From NCBI RefSeq assembly GCF_003610895.1, contig NZ_MCAS01000023.1, forward strand, positions 310,001 through 374,000: a stretch of DNA of 64,000 nt. The letters are read 5' to 3'. A model generated the notes under the pieces. It searched no databases. It had not been told where the DNA came from and saw only the letters and a program-made list of their open reading frames with translations. Each line of letters starts with the position of its first letter. The first letter of the stretch is position 1. The position numbers were made by a program, and so were the translations under genes. Below, one piece after another: positions 1 to 7,902 of the stretch. The DNA comes from Paraburkholderia fungorum (GTDB taxonomy: Bacteria; Pseudomonadota; Gammaproteobacteria; Burkholderiales; Burkholderiaceae).

Positions 1-123
1 GGAATGCAGAACGCCTACCTTGATCGGGCCGCTGCCCGATTGCGCCTGAGCAAACGGAACCTGACCAGCTAGCGCCAGCGCGCCCGACATGGAGCCGAAC
101 TTCAACAGACTACGACGTTTCAT
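1..123 (-). CDS. urtA: Urea ABC transporter substrate-binding protein, 5' part only
   Basis: The reverse strand opens with ATG at 123 behind an AAGGGG ribosome site and runs off the window edge after 41 codons. The peptide starts MKRRSLLKFGSMSGALALAG, continues through a hydrophobic export segment ending around AQAQ, and then reads GPIKVGVLHS, the usual first strand of the periplasmic-binding fold. An Arg-rich leader followed directly by IKVGVLHS is characteristic of UrtA, which captures urea for the UrtBCDE importer. The family runs to roughly 400 residues, so about 90% lies outside the window. A probable sigma-54 promoter sits about 90 bp upstream, which fits nitrogen control. Another type I periplasmic binding protein is possible but less likely. 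Confidence 0.75.
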   Translation of the reverse strand, partial: MKRRSLLKFGSMSGALALAGQVPFAQAQSGSGPIKVGVLHS

Positions 124-211
124 GTATTTCCCCTTGCCATTGGTGGTGAATGTTTATGGGCGTCGATTTCAGCCAGCAGGGCTTATCCCGCATGACTTGC
201 CGCTTGTGTAC

Positions 212-227
212 TGCAAGGCACATGCCA
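212..227 (-). promoter_or_regulatory. Probable sigma-54 (-24/-12) promoter of urtA
   Basis: On the minus strand this reads TGGCAT-GTGCC-TTGCA. It matches the sigma-54 pattern TGGCAC-N5-TTGC with one mismatch and the correct spacing, and lies about 90 bp upstream of the urtA ATG. Urea import genes are commonly under NtrC/sigma-54 nitrogen control, so position and target agree. Inference from motif and context only. Confidence 0.5.
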
Positions 228-302
228 TGCGGTCATTTCGACTTGAAGTCCGCGAATCGCGCGCTGTGACGCGGTGATGCGCGACGTCAGTTATGCGTAA
301 TG

Positions 303-320
303 TGGCGCGAAATTGGTGCA
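303..320 (-). promoter_or_regulatory. Possible NtrC-type activator half-site
   Basis: The plus strand reads TGGCGC-GAAATT-GGTGCA. The right arm is a perfect NtrC half-site (GGTGCA) and the left arm keeps only part of TGCACC. It lies about 90 bp upstream of the candidate -24/-12 element, where an enhancer would be expected. Suggestive only. Confidence 0.3.
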
Positions 321-499
321 GGAACGGGGCGTGCGCCTCGTTCGGGTGCGCGTCGCGCCGCAACGAAGCGTGTTGATCGGCCAGCGGGCGTCGGCGGTGC
401 ACGACCGCTGCCCCTTTGTGCATGCGCTGTGCTGTGTCGGCATTGGTAGGCCACTCACGTAAACATAAGGAGACCCAACATGACTGGGCGCGCCGGCGC

Positions 500-751
500 C
501 AAGCCATCCGCTATGTCGGCGTTCTGGATGCCGTACGTAATCTTGGATTGGTGGGCTGGGTCGAGTTGGCGCCGTGTGCCGGAGCGCCGGGTGCGCGTGC
601 TTATGGTGTTCTTGTGCGGTGCTTTGAGAAGGGCGTGTTGACGCGCTATATCGGGGATACTCTGGCGTTCTCGCCGTAGTTGATTGTTGAAGAGACGCAG
701 ATTGACGAGATATTCAGGACGGCGGGGGAGGTTTTGAAGGAGACGGATTAG
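500..751 (+). pseudogene. Remnant of a class III (omega-amino acid:pyruvate type) aminotransferase C-terminus
   Basis: In one plus-strand frame the translation reads DAVRNLGLVGWVELAP, then FEKGVLTRYIGDTLAFSP, an in-frame TAG at 677-679, then LIVEETQIDEIFRTAGEVLK and a final TAG at 749-751. This is the order of motifs closing class III transaminases of the beta-alanine:pyruvate type (VRNLGL..VELAP, GD.LAFSPPLI, QIDEIF..VGEVLK). The internal stop sits where the family has Pro-Pro, and the first roughly 350 residues are missing, so this is a decayed fragment. It lies between urtA and the DUF3443 gene. A functional small protein is unlikely. Confidence 0.7.
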
Positions 752-790
752 GTGAGAGCGGTCTTGCGACGGCGAGCGTTGTGGCGGGGA

Positions 791-820
791 AAAGGCCGGC
801 GCCCTGTGGCGCCGGCTTTG
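791..820 (-). terminator. Rho-independent terminator after the DUF3443 gene
   Basis: A 9-bp perfect GC stem (GCCGGCGCC at 795-803 with GGCGCCGGC at 808-816) has a CTGT loop. On the minus strand it is followed by CCTTTTCC. It lies 38 bp past the stop of the minus-strand gene ending at 854. Confidence 0.75.
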
Positions 821-853
821 GGACATGTTTCGTTATAGGACTGACCGTGATTG

Positions 854-2308
854 TCAGAACGCGATGAACGGCCCCGCTTGTTTGCCGATCGTCACATTGT
901 TGAGCACCGTGTAGACGTTGCGTCCGTAGAAGAACGGCAGTCCCCAGAGGAACATGCCCGCCGATGGCGAACCAAGGCTGTCATAGGCCGCGTACCGGTT
1001 TGCCATCAGGCTCCAGCCATCGGTCAGCAAGAACGGCACGGTTACCGGCGTGGCAGCTTTGTCTACGCCCGTCAGGATGGCGGACAGGCTGAGCGTAGTC
1101 GGCGGTACATACCAGTCGCCTGAATACGGAACGGTGTAGTCCGCGAAGATGTTCGCATTGGAACCGCTGTCGATGGCGCTCGAATACGAACGGCTCTTGT
1201 ACGTAGTCTGAAAGTAGCCGTTCTGATCGAGCGCCACGATTTTCGGATTCGACGGCAGTGCATTGTTCGGCTGTGTGCCGACCCCGAACACCAGCTCACC
1301 TGTGGCACTCAACTGGCCCCCCGCGGGCAACGCGGGCAGGCGGATGATCGTGCCGTTATTGTCCGAGGTGAAGTTGGCAACAGGGTTCATGACCTGCGTG
1401 TCGAGCGGCACGCGTGTGTTCGTGCACGACGTCGCGGAGGTGCAGTAATAGTAAGCGGCCGATAGGACCGTTTGCGCCGCGGCCGGATAGTCGCGTTGCG
1501 CCGGGCCGATACCGAGCACGCCGTTGGCGCCAAGCGCGGATACGTTGCCAAGGTCGAGCACTCCACGCGAGGCGCAGTCCGACGGGGTGGCATACGCGCC
1601 GTCCGCGATCACCTGTACAGGCAGGTTACCCGCCGTTTTACCGCCGATAGTCACGTCGGCCCGTTTGATCGGCCCCCATGTGTAGCCCGAGCCGAACACC
1701 GCGCATTCGGTAATTGGCGCGTTGCCGGTCGGATCGTTGGTGGCGCCAGATTGTGCCGGCAAGCGGCCGGCGAGGGCGGGACCGAGTGCGCTCGCCAGAA
1801 CCCGCACCCCAACCGAACCGGTATCGAGCTGCATGTGATCGATCGTTGCGCATTGGTTCGCGCCCTGTACTCCGGGGATGCAGAGTGTGACGGTCACGTA
1901 CGGCATGTTCGCGTAGTTTCCCGTCCAACGTTCGACGGTGATCGGGACGGTGTTGATGTCGGCGACTGGGGTCGGAGTGGGCGTCGGGGTTGGAGTGGGC
2001 GTCGGAGTCGGCGTCGGTGTTGGAGTTGGAGTTGGAGTCGGAGTCGGAGTCGGAGTCGGAGTCGGGGTTGGGGTTGGGGTTGGAGTCGGGGTTGGAGTCG
2101 GAGCAGGCGTCGGCGTCGGGCTCGGAGCCGGCGTCGGACTTGGACTTGGACTTGGACTCGGCGTAGAAGCAGGACTCGGCGTCGCCGGCTTATCGTTGTC
2201 CTTGGGCGTGTTCGAGTTGCTGTCGTCGCCACCGCCGCCACCGCAGGCTGAAAGAGCCAGGCTGATCGTTAGCAACGCAAAACAAAGTTTCTTATTGAGG
2301 GTTTTCAT
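854..2308 (-). CDS. DUF3443 family lipoprotein with a long Thr-Pro stalk (copy 2)
   Basis: A 484-residue protein. It begins with a lipoprotein-type signal (MKTLNKKLCFALLTISLALS, then A-C followed by six glycines), so it is probably lipid-anchored. Residues about 40-115 are a low-complexity stalk of SP, AP and mostly TP dipeptides. The folded part from about residue 118 starts NTVPITVERW and contains DTGSVGVRVLASAL, GYTWGPIKRADVTIGG, NGVLGIG and a C-terminal FLWGLPFFYGRNVYT, the signature of DUF3443. DTGS followed by a later SAIDSGSN resembles the paired Asp motifs of pepsin-like or retropepsin-like folds; this is my observation, not an established activity. It follows a DUF2844 gene by 33 bp and is the second copy of a duplicated pair. 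Function unknown. Confidence 0.85.
   Translation of the reverse strand: MKTLNKKLCFALLTISLALSACGGGGGDDSNSNTPKDNDKPATPSPASTPSPSPSPSPTPAPSPTPTPAPTPTPTPTPTPTPTPTPTPTPTPTPTPTPTPTPTPTPTPTPTPTPVADINTVPITVERWTGNYANMPYVTVTLCIPGVQGANQCATIDHMQLDTGSVGVRVLASALGPALAGRLPAQSGATNDPTGNAPITECAVFGSGYTWGPIKRADVTIGGKTAGNLPVQVIADGAYATPSDCASRGVLDLGNVSALGANGVLGIGPAQRDYPAAAQTVLSAAYYYCTSATSCTNTRVPLDTQVMNPVANFTSDNNGTIIRLPALPAGGQLSATGELVFGVGTQPNNALPSNPKIVALDQNGYFQTTYKSRSYSSAIDSGSNANIFADYTVPYSGDWYVPPTTLSLSAILTGVDKAATPVTVPFLLTDGWSLMANRYAAYDSLGSPSAGMFLWGLPFFYGRNVYTVLNNVTIGKQAGPFIAF
1966..2170. repeat. Hexanucleotide microsatellite encoding (Thr-Pro)n
   Basis: An imperfect array of a 6-bp unit (GTCGGA/GTTGGA on the plus strand), several dozen copies long, lies inside the DUF3443 gene and encodes its TP/SP stalk. 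Because the unit is six bases, copy-number change lengthens or shortens the stalk without shifting frame. Confidence 0.85.
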
Positions 2309-2341
2309 CTTTCTTGTGTTCCGTGAAATCGATGCGCCGTG

Positions 2342-2791
2342 TTACTGCAGATCGTCAGTACGGACATTGGCTGGGACGAGGCGTGGCAAAATTGCCTTGC
2401 CGAAGAAGTTCCCTGGCCGTCCCGCTGACTCGATCTGAAAATCACCGTTGCGTTCGATTAACGGACCAGTGCCGCGTGCGCGTCGTGCGCCGGCGGCGAC
2501 TGCATTCGGAAAGTAGCTGCCGAGTAGCGCCACCATGTCGGGGCGCACGGGCCCTTGCCACGTGACGGCGAACACGACATTGGTAGGCAGCACGTATTCG
2601 TGAATCCTGACGCCGTCGGTGTCATACGATTCACGCACGGTATAAGCCGCAGTAGATGCGGAAGAAGCCGGTGTCGCGGAGCGAAGCAGCGGCCTCGGGG
2701 CTGCACCCGCACCAGGTGCGCCACCCAGCGCCGCATACGACGTGAGTGGCAACATGGCCGACACGGCCAGCACGATCTTTACAAATCTCAT
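2342..2791 (-). CDS. DUF2844 domain secreted protein (copy 2)
   Basis: A 149-residue protein. I take ATG at 2791 (MRFVKIVLAVSAMLPLTSYA) because it begins a clean signal peptide; an in-frame start at 2821 would only add ten residues before it. Cleavage after SYA would leave ALGGAPG, then a Pro/Ala-rich linker. The DUF2844 core reads YTVRESYDTDGVRIHEYVLP, then NVVFAVTWQGPVRPDM, LLGSYFPN, RGTGPLIERNGDFQIESAGR and PGNFFGKAILP. It lies 33 bp upstream of the second DUF3443 gene and about 136 bp downstream of the first, so the pair is probably co-transcribed. The family is common in Burkholderiales and has no known function. The GDF(Q/R)IESAGR segment is nearly identical in the upstream copy. Confidence 0.85.
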   Translation of the reverse strand: MRFVKIVLAVSAMLPLTSYAALGGAPGAGAAPRPLLRSATPASSASTAAYTVRESYDTDGVRIHEYVLPTNVVFAVTWQGPVRPDMVALLGSYFPNAVAAGARRARGTGPLIERNGDFQIESAGRPGNFFGKAILPRLVPANVRTDDLQ

Positions 2792-2883
2792 CACATTGCT
2801 CAAAAAAACAGGTCGGAGCATGTTGCCTGTGGGCTATTAATGAGAGATGCTGAAATATCCTAACCGGGTGTCAGAAACGACCT

Positions 2884-2917
2884 CGGGCAGACGAGGTCAC
2901 AGGACATCGTCTGCCCG
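2884..2917 (-). terminator. Strong hairpin between the two DUF2844/DUF3443 modules
   Basis: CGGGCAGACGA (2884-2894) pairs perfectly with TCGTCTGCCCG (2907-2917) around a 12-nt loop, just past the stop of the upstream DUF3443 gene. The T-run is weak (GTCGTTTCTG on the minus strand), so it may act as a partial terminator or an mRNA-stabilising structure. A second small hairpin (2920-2937) overlaps the stop codon. Confidence 0.5.
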
Positions 2918-2927
2918 GCCGCGTTCG

Positions 2928-4232
2928 TTAGAACGCGACAAACGGTCCATTCTGCGTGCCAATCGTTCCGTTGCCGACCGTTGTGTACACGCTGCGTCCG
3001 TAGAAGAAGGGCAGACCCCACATGAACATTTTTGAGTTGGACTGGTACCAGCCGACGTTGTCATAGCCGGCATTTCCGTTCGCCGACATGCGGAAGGCAT
3101 CGTCGATCGTGAAGGTCATATTGACGCGGGCTCCTTGGCCGCTGTTGGCTTCCATCGTGGCTGCCAGGTTCAGCGCGCTTGACGGTGTGTACCAGCTCGA
3201 CGTAGTGGGAATCGAATCGTCCTGGAACGCGAACCCGTTGGTGCCGCTGTCGATTGCGCTCCAGGTGAACCCCTGGCCCTGATAACGAGTCGTGAATTCG
3301 CCGTACTCATCCAACCTCAGAACATTGATATTCGACGGCAACGCGTTGTTTGACTGCGTGCCGATACCGAACACCAGTTCGCCGGTGACGCTCGCCTGGC
3401 CGCCTACAGGTAATTTAGGCAGTCGGATGATCGTGCCGTTGTTATCGCTCGGGAAAGCGGCGACCGGGTTCACCACCTCCTTGGTCATCAGCATGCGCGT
3501 GTTGAAGCAGGCGTTAGTGCCCGTGCAATAGTAGTAATTTCCCGGCAACGCAGTGGTCAGTGCGCCTTTCGAATCATAGGTGCCATAGCCGATGCCGAGA
3601 ATACCGTTGGCGCCGAGTTTGTCGGCGGTGCTGAGGTCCGGACCGCCGTGTGCGACACAGTCTGACGGGAGGGTGTACGCGCCGTCGCCTATCAACTGGA
3701 TGGGAATATTGCTTGCTGTTCGGCTGCCGATCTTGATATCGGCGCGTTTCACCGAGCCCCAGGTCGTACCGGAACCAAACGGCATGCATTCGGCAATCGG
3801 AGCGACGCCGCTCGCGTCGTCGACTGCGCCCACTTGCGTGGGCAAGCTGGCGCTGAGCGCCGGGAGCGCGCTGGCCATAATGCGTACCCCCACCGAGCCG
3901 GTATCGACCAACATGCGGTCGATCGTCGTGCACTGGTTGGCGCTTTGCGTACCAGGGACGCACACGGTGATCGTCGCGGAAAGCATATTGATGCTGCCCA
4001 TTGAGTTGTCGACGTGAATCGGCACCGTATTGCTCTTGTCGCCGGACGGGATCTCTGCTCCCGAGTTGCCTGAGCTGCCGGAGCCGTCCGGTTTGCCGAT
4101 CCAGTCAGGGGTGGCGTTCCAGCCGATGGAATTGCCGCCTTGACTGCTGTTTTCACCGCCGCCGCTGCATGCGGCAAGTGCCAGGCTGGAAACCGCGACG
4201 ACAACCCGGAGCGTGCTATTAAACGTTTTCAT
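2928..4232 (-). CDS. DUF3443 family lipoprotein (copy 1)
   Basis: A 434-residue protein starting at ATG 4232 (MKTFNSTLRVVVAVSSLALA followed by A-C-S-G-G-G). This is a lipoprotein signal equivalent to that of the other copy, and 12 further in-frame residues upstream are unlikely to be used. A Gly/Ser/Asn linker replaces the TP stalk of the downstream paralogue. The DUF3443 core shares nearly every motif with that copy: NTVPIHVDN, LVDTGSVGVRIMASALPAL, GTTWGSVKRADIKIG, DNNGTIIRLPKLPVG, TGELVFGIGTQSNNALPS, SAIDSGTNGF and MFMWGLPFFYGRSVYT. It lies 32 bp downstream of its DUF2844 partner. No function is known; the location is probably outer membrane or cell surface. Confidence 0.85.
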   Translation of the reverse strand: MKTFNSTLRVVVAVSSLALAACSGGGENSSQGGNSIGWNATPDWIGKPDGSGSSGNSGAEIPSGDKSNTVPIHVDNSMGSINMLSATITVCVPGTQSANQCTTIDRMLVDTGSVGVRIMASALPALSASLPTQVGAVDDASGVAPIAECMPFGSGTTWGSVKRADIKIGSRTASNIPIQLIGDGAYTLPSDCVAHGGPDLSTADKLGANGILGIGYGTYDSKGALTTALPGNYYYCTGTNACFNTRMLMTKEVVNPVAAFPSDNNGTIIRLPKLPVGGQASVTGELVFGIGTQSNNALPSNINVLRLDEYGEFTTRYQGQGFTWSAIDSGTNGFAFQDDSIPTTSSWYTPSSALNLAATMEANSGQGARVNMTFTIDDAFRMSANGNAGYDNVGWYQSNSKMFMWGLPFFYGRSVYTTVGNGTIGTQNGPFVAF

Positions 4233-4264
4233 GTTTGTGTTTTCCGTGAAATCGGCGCGTGGCC

Positions 4265-4741
4265 TCACTGCAGATCGCTTGCGCGTACATGGGCCGGCAT
4301 CAGACGCGGCAGATACGCTACGCCGAAGAAATGCCCGAGGCGGCCAGCCGATTCGATGCGGAAATCACCGTTGCCTTCGATCAGAGGGCCGGTTCCGCGT
4401 ACTCGGCTTTCACCGGCGCTGACATAGTTGGGGAAATAGCTGCCGAGCAGCGCCGTCATATCTGGGCGTATCGGTCCCTCCCACGTGACGGCGAAGACGA
4501 CGTTGCTGGGCAATACGTATTCGCGGATCGTGACGCCGTTAGCGTCGTGCGACTCGCGCACGGTGTAGGGCGCCGTGGCGGTGGTGTTGGCTGCGCCTGT
4601 GCTTGAAGCAGCGGCAGACTGCGGCGTAGCGCGCAGCATTGTTGGAGAGGATGTGTTGACGCTCGGCGCACCGCCCAAAACCGCATAGGACGCAAGCGGC
4701 AATAGCGTTGCCGCCAGCATCGCGATCTTCAAAATTCTCAT
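4265..4741 (-). CDS. DUF2844 domain secreted protein (copy 1)
   Basis: A 158-residue protein, first gene of the four-gene minus-strand cluster. GGAGG lies 9 nt before ATG 4741 and 6 nt before an alternative GTG at 4744, so the start is uncertain by one codon. A signal peptide (MRILKIAMLAATLLPLASYA) is followed by VLGGAPS, a Ser/Thr/Ala linker, and the DUF2844 core: YTVRESHDANGVTIREYVLP, NVVFAVTWEGPIRPDM, LLGSYFPNYV, RGTGPLIEGNGDFRIESAGR. It is clearly paralogous to the gene at 2342-2791. A promoter should lie in the 265-bp gap upstream (4742-5006), where I see no gene. Confidence 0.85.
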   Translation of the reverse strand: MRILKIAMLAATLLPLASYAVLGGAPSVNTSSPTMLRATPQSAAASSTGAANTTATAPYTVRESHDANGVTIREYVLPSNVVFAVTWEGPIRPDMTALLGSYFPNYVSAGESRVRGTGPLIEGNGDFRIESAGRLGHFFGVAYLPRLMPAHVRASDLQ

Positions 4742-5006
4742 CACCGTGCTCCTCCAAAAATGGTCGGAGCATGGTGCCCGGGCAGAGCTCAGGAAACCGT
4801 ACGAAAATTCTTCGGCACTGACCGGAAGGATCGCAATGAAAGGAAGGTGTCAGGGAGGTCGAAGACGGCCAACGCCCTGGAGATGTGCGAAGCGTCACAG
4901 GCGTTGGAGACCAGCGACAAGCAGCAGAAAACACACGCGTGCAACGGACGCAACGTCGCGCGGCCAAAGGATCAAGCGGGTAACGAAAAAGATGAAGTGA
5001 ATCGGC

Positions 5007-6566
5007 TTACAGCGGAGCCGCCGCATTTGGCAAAGCCCGGCGCCCGAGCTTCCCAGCCGCGCCTTTCGCGGCGACACCCGGATGCGGCACCGCCGGCACC
5101 TGTGGCAACGCGGTCAACGAACCGTCGTCGACCGGCGACAGCAGCGCGCTCAATTGCAGCACGTCCTGATCGGTGAGATTCGCAGTCGAGGCCTTCAACT
5201 TGAGGCCATTGATCAGCGTGTCATAACGCGCCTTCGCCAGATCGCGACGCGCCGAAAAAAGCTGGTCCTGCGCATTGAGCACGTCGATATTGATTCGCAC
5301 GCCGACCTGATAGCCGAGCAGGTTCGATTCGAGCGAGGTGTTCGCCGATCGCTCAGCGGTCTGCAGCGCACGCACTTGCGCGAGTCCGCTCACCACGCCG
5401 AGAAAAGCTTGCCGTGCTGACAGCGCCGCATTGCGCCGGGCCGTATCGAGATCGGCGGCCGCCTGGTCTTCGAGTGCGAGTGTTTGACGCACACGGCTTT
5501 GCGTCGCGCCTCCCGCAAAGATCGGAATCGTGACCTGCACGCCGATCGTGCTGTTCGTGTACGTGGACCCCAGGTTGCCCAGTTCCGCAGCGAGCGCCGG
5601 CGTGCCCGGTGCCGGCGTATTCGCGCCGCTTCCAAAGCCGCCGCCGAAATTGCCACCGAAGTTGCCCGCGCCCGCCGCACCCAGACTGCTGCGCGAGCGG
5701 CTCGCTACGAGATCGACGGTCGGAAGATGGCCGGCCCTGGCTTTCGAGGTCTCGCGCTGCGCGGTTTCCAGCGCGATCTGCTTTAACGCGACCTGATAGT
5801 TCGCATCGGTGGCAGCATCGACCCACAGATTGATGTCTGCAGGCACGGGCGGCGGCAGCGGCGCGCCGGTGGCCAGTCCATCCACACGCTCGACCGGATG
5901 CCCGACGATCTGCTGCAACGCCGCCAGCTTCACCGCAAGCTCGTTCTGAGCCGCAATTTCCTGCGAGATCGCCTGATCGTATTTAGCCTGGGCTTCGTTG
6001 GTATCGGTGACTGTCGTGTTGCCGACTTCGAAGGAACGCCTGGCCGATTCAAGCTGCTGCGCGATCGACGCCTTCTGCGAACGCACAATCGCAAGACTGT
6101 CCTGTGAGGAAAGCGCGTCGAAGTAAGCCTGGCCAAGCCGCACGATCAAATCCTGCCGCGCCTGCGCAAACGACGCCTGCGCCGAATCGACCGCCAGCTT
6201 GCCTTGCGCATAGCCGTACCAGGTATCGACGTGAATCAGCGGCTGCGTGAGCGAAATCGTGTAGCCATTGCTGTTGCCGTAGGAGGAAGGAAAGCCGCCG
6301 CCGAAATCGGTGCTCTGGCGATTCGCAGTGAGCGACGCGGAGACCTGTGGCAGCAGTTTGGCGCGGGCAAGCGGCAACTCTTCGCTATTGGCGGCAAGCG
6401 CCGCGCGCGCGCTTTGCAACTGCGCGTCGTTCGAGAGTGCTTCGTCGTAAAGCTGGGAGAGACCGACCGCGTGCGCTGGGCGCGGAAAAAACGCGAGCGC
6501 TGCGCAATGAAGCGCCAGCGCGGCAGCAAGGACGGGGACCCGGACCGGCACCCAGCGGCGGATCAT
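5007..6566 (-). CDS. TolC-family outer-membrane efflux channel
   Basis: A 519-residue protein. I take ATG 6566 (MIRRWVPVRVPVLAAALALH, signal peptide ending near AHA) because it starts an export signal 13 bp after the rhodanese stop; 67 more residues are open upstream but overlap that gene. The mature part shows the two repeated halves of TolC: LYDEALSNDAQLQSARAALA with LARAKLLPQVSASL in the first, and TAQRETSKARAGHLPTVDLV with TIGVQVTIPIFAGG in the second. It ends with the conserved GVRINIDVLNAQDQLFSARR. It forms the outer-membrane duct for tripartite exporters. It lies last in the pcm-rhodanese-tolC operon; the RND pump 12 kb away lacks its own channel and could use it, but that is speculation. 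Confidence 0.9.
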   Translation of the reverse strand: MIRRWVPVRVPVLAAALALHCAALAFFPRPAHAVGLSQLYDEALSNDAQLQSARAALAANSEELPLARAKLLPQVSASLTANRQSTDFGGGFPSSYGNSNGYTISLTQPLIHVDTWYGYAQGKLAVDSAQASFAQARQDLIVRLGQAYFDALSSQDSLAIVRSQKASIAQQLESARRSFEVGNTTVTDTNEAQAKYDQAISQEIAAQNELAVKLAALQQIVGHPVERVDGLATGAPLPPPVPADINLWVDAATDANYQVALKQIALETAQRETSKARAGHLPTVDLVASRSRSSLGAAGAGNFGGNFGGGFGSGANTPAPGTPALAAELGNLGSTYTNSTIGVQVTIPIFAGGATQSRVRQTLALEDQAAADLDTARRNAALSARQAFLGVVSGLAQVRALQTAERSANTSLESNLLGYQVGVRINIDVLNAQDQLFSARRDLAKARYDTLINGLKLKASTANLTDQDVLQLSALLSPVDDGSLTALPQVPAVPHPGVAAKGAAGKLGRRALPNAAAPL

Positions 6567-6579
6567 CTCGACCGTGCGG

Positions 6580-6903
6580 TCAATAGGTGGGAACCGACGG
6601 ATCGACCTGGCGCGACCACGCGTCGATGCCGCCTTGCAGATTAAAAACGTTGGTATGGCCGCGCGATTCGAGGAACATCGCGACCTGGGCGCTGCGCGCG
6701 CCGTGATGGCACACGCAGACGATTTGCGCGTCGTCGTCGAGCTCCTCGCTGCGCGCTGGAATCTCACGCATCGGGATCGACACGGCGCCGGCGATCGACG
6801 CCGTCTGGATTTCCCACGGCTCGCGCACGTCGAGCAGCACAGGCGCGGGGCGCGATTGATCGGCGAGCCATTCGGCGAGCGCGGGAGCAGTCAGATTTTG
6901 CAT
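6580..6903 (-). CDS. Single-domain rhodanese-like sulfurtransferase
   Basis: A 107-residue cytoplasmic protein made of one rhodanese domain. It contains LLDVREPWEIQTASIAGAVS, then VCHHGARSAQVAMFLESRGH, with the active-site loop Cys-His-His-Gly-Ala-Arg-Ser in which the Cys would carry the persulfide, and ends NLQGGIDAWSRQVDPSVPTY. It belongs to the GlpE-like short class. It sits 59 bp downstream of the methyltransferase gene and 13 bp upstream of the TolC gene, so probably in one transcript. The ATG at 6903 begins MQNLTAPALAEWLAD, the usual first helix. The sulfur acceptor cannot be told from the sequence. Confidence 0.9.
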   Translation of the reverse strand: MQNLTAPALAEWLADQSRPAPVLLDVREPWEIQTASIAGAVSIPMREIPARSEELDDDAQIVCVCHHGARSAQVAMFLESRGHTNVFNLQGGIDAWSRQVDPSVPTY

Positions 6904-6962
6904 CAGCGGAACATCCAGTTCAAAGGACGGCGACGCGCCGGCCGTACGGACAAACGGGTGAA

Positions 6963-7616
6963 TCAGAACTTGAAGCGCGGCGGCTGCACGGCGTTGATCA
7001 GCGGCTCGACGTAAGTTTCGAACACGTCGGCGATGCGGTACTGCTTTTCGTCGATGCGCGTGATGACTTGCGCCTTCATGACCGGCGCGGTGCCGACAAA
7101 AGCCGCCAGACGGCCGCCGATCTTCAGATGTTCGAGGATTTCCTGCGGCAGCACCGGCAGGCCGCCCGACACGCAGATCACGTCGTACGGTGCAGCGCTT
7201 GCCCAGCCGCGCGAGGCGTCACCGGTGGCGACTTCGGCGTTCAGCACGCCATTGGCGATCAGGTTGTTCTTCGCCAGTTCCGCCAGTTCGGGTTCGATGT
7301 CGACCGTCAGCACGTGCTGCGCGCGGTGCGCGAGCAATGCGGCCATGTAACCCGAGCCGGCGCCGATTTCGAGCACGCTTTCGTGTTTCTTCACCGCCAG
7401 TTCCTGCAGCACGCGCGCTTCGACGCGCGGCGCCAGCATGTGCTGGCCGCCCGGCAGCGGCACTTCGAAGTCGACGAAGGCCAGGTCGCGGTAGGCGGTG
7501 GGGACGAAGTGTTCACGCTTGACGATCGAGAGCAGATTTAGCACGTCCTGGTCGAGCACTTCCCAGGGGCGGATCTGCTGTTCGATCATGTTGAAACGCG
7601 CTTGCTCGATGTTCAT
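6963..7616 (-). CDS. Protein-L-isoaspartate O-methyltransferase-like protein
   Basis: A 217-residue SAM-dependent methyltransferase. ATG 7616 (MNIEQARFNMIEQQIRPWEV) is the usual beginning of this Burkholderiales branch; 52 upstream codons contain nothing recognisable. Motifs follow the PCMT order: REHFVPTAYRDLAF, LAPRVEARVLQEL, the SAM-binding loop VLEIGAGSGYMAALLA, VLTVDIEPELAELA, and GDASRGWASAAPYDVICVSG. The SAM loop has GAGSGY, as in Pcm. Canonical Pcm repairs isoaspartyl residues; whether this operon-linked version retains that activity is unproven. It is first in the operon with the rhodanese and TolC genes and is divergent from the LacI-type gene at 7903. Confidence 0.85.
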   Translation of the reverse strand: MNIEQARFNMIEQQIRPWEVLDQDVLNLLSIVKREHFVPTAYRDLAFVDFEVPLPGGQHMLAPRVEARVLQELAVKKHESVLEIGAGSGYMAALLAHRAQHVLTVDIEPELAELAKNNLIANGVLNAEVATGDASRGWASAAPYDVICVSGGLPVLPQEILEHLKIGGRLAAFVGTAPVMKAQVITRIDEKQYRIADVFETYVEPLINAVQPPRFKF

Positions 7617-7866
7617 GGTGGATTCGGCAGTGTGGTTTGGCGAGTTTGCGATTCTGTGCCACTGACCGGCGGCCTTGGGATACAACTCGGCGCCCGGCAG
7701 GGTAACTGCGGGATTGTACCAAATGGCGGCGCGAACCCATGCCGTCGCGGGCAGTGCGATAGTGCGCCGCACCCGGATCGCACCCAGGACCTGCGCTCGC
7801 CGTACCCGCTCGCCCCCGTGTTAATCCCTAGTGATCTGTCCTTGCGATTCCCGCCTTGATCGTCCA

Positions 7867-7888
7867 AAAATGTAATCGATTACATTTT
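7867..7888. promoter_or_regulatory. Perfect 22-bp palindromic operator of the LacI-type regulator
   Basis: AAAATGTAATCGATTACATT and two further T form a perfect 22-bp palindrome centred on CG, the form typical of LacI/GalR-family sites. It ends 14 bp before the regulator's GTG start, so it covers the leader or ribosome site and probably mediates autoregulation and control of the transporter operon. Confidence 0.75.
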
Positions 7889-7902
7889 CGAGGCAAATCC
7901 CT

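Noticed and set aside
416..679. An intact 87-residue protein
   Set aside because: It is the C-terminal piece of an aminotransferase ended by a premature TAG; recognisable residues continue in the same frame past the stop.
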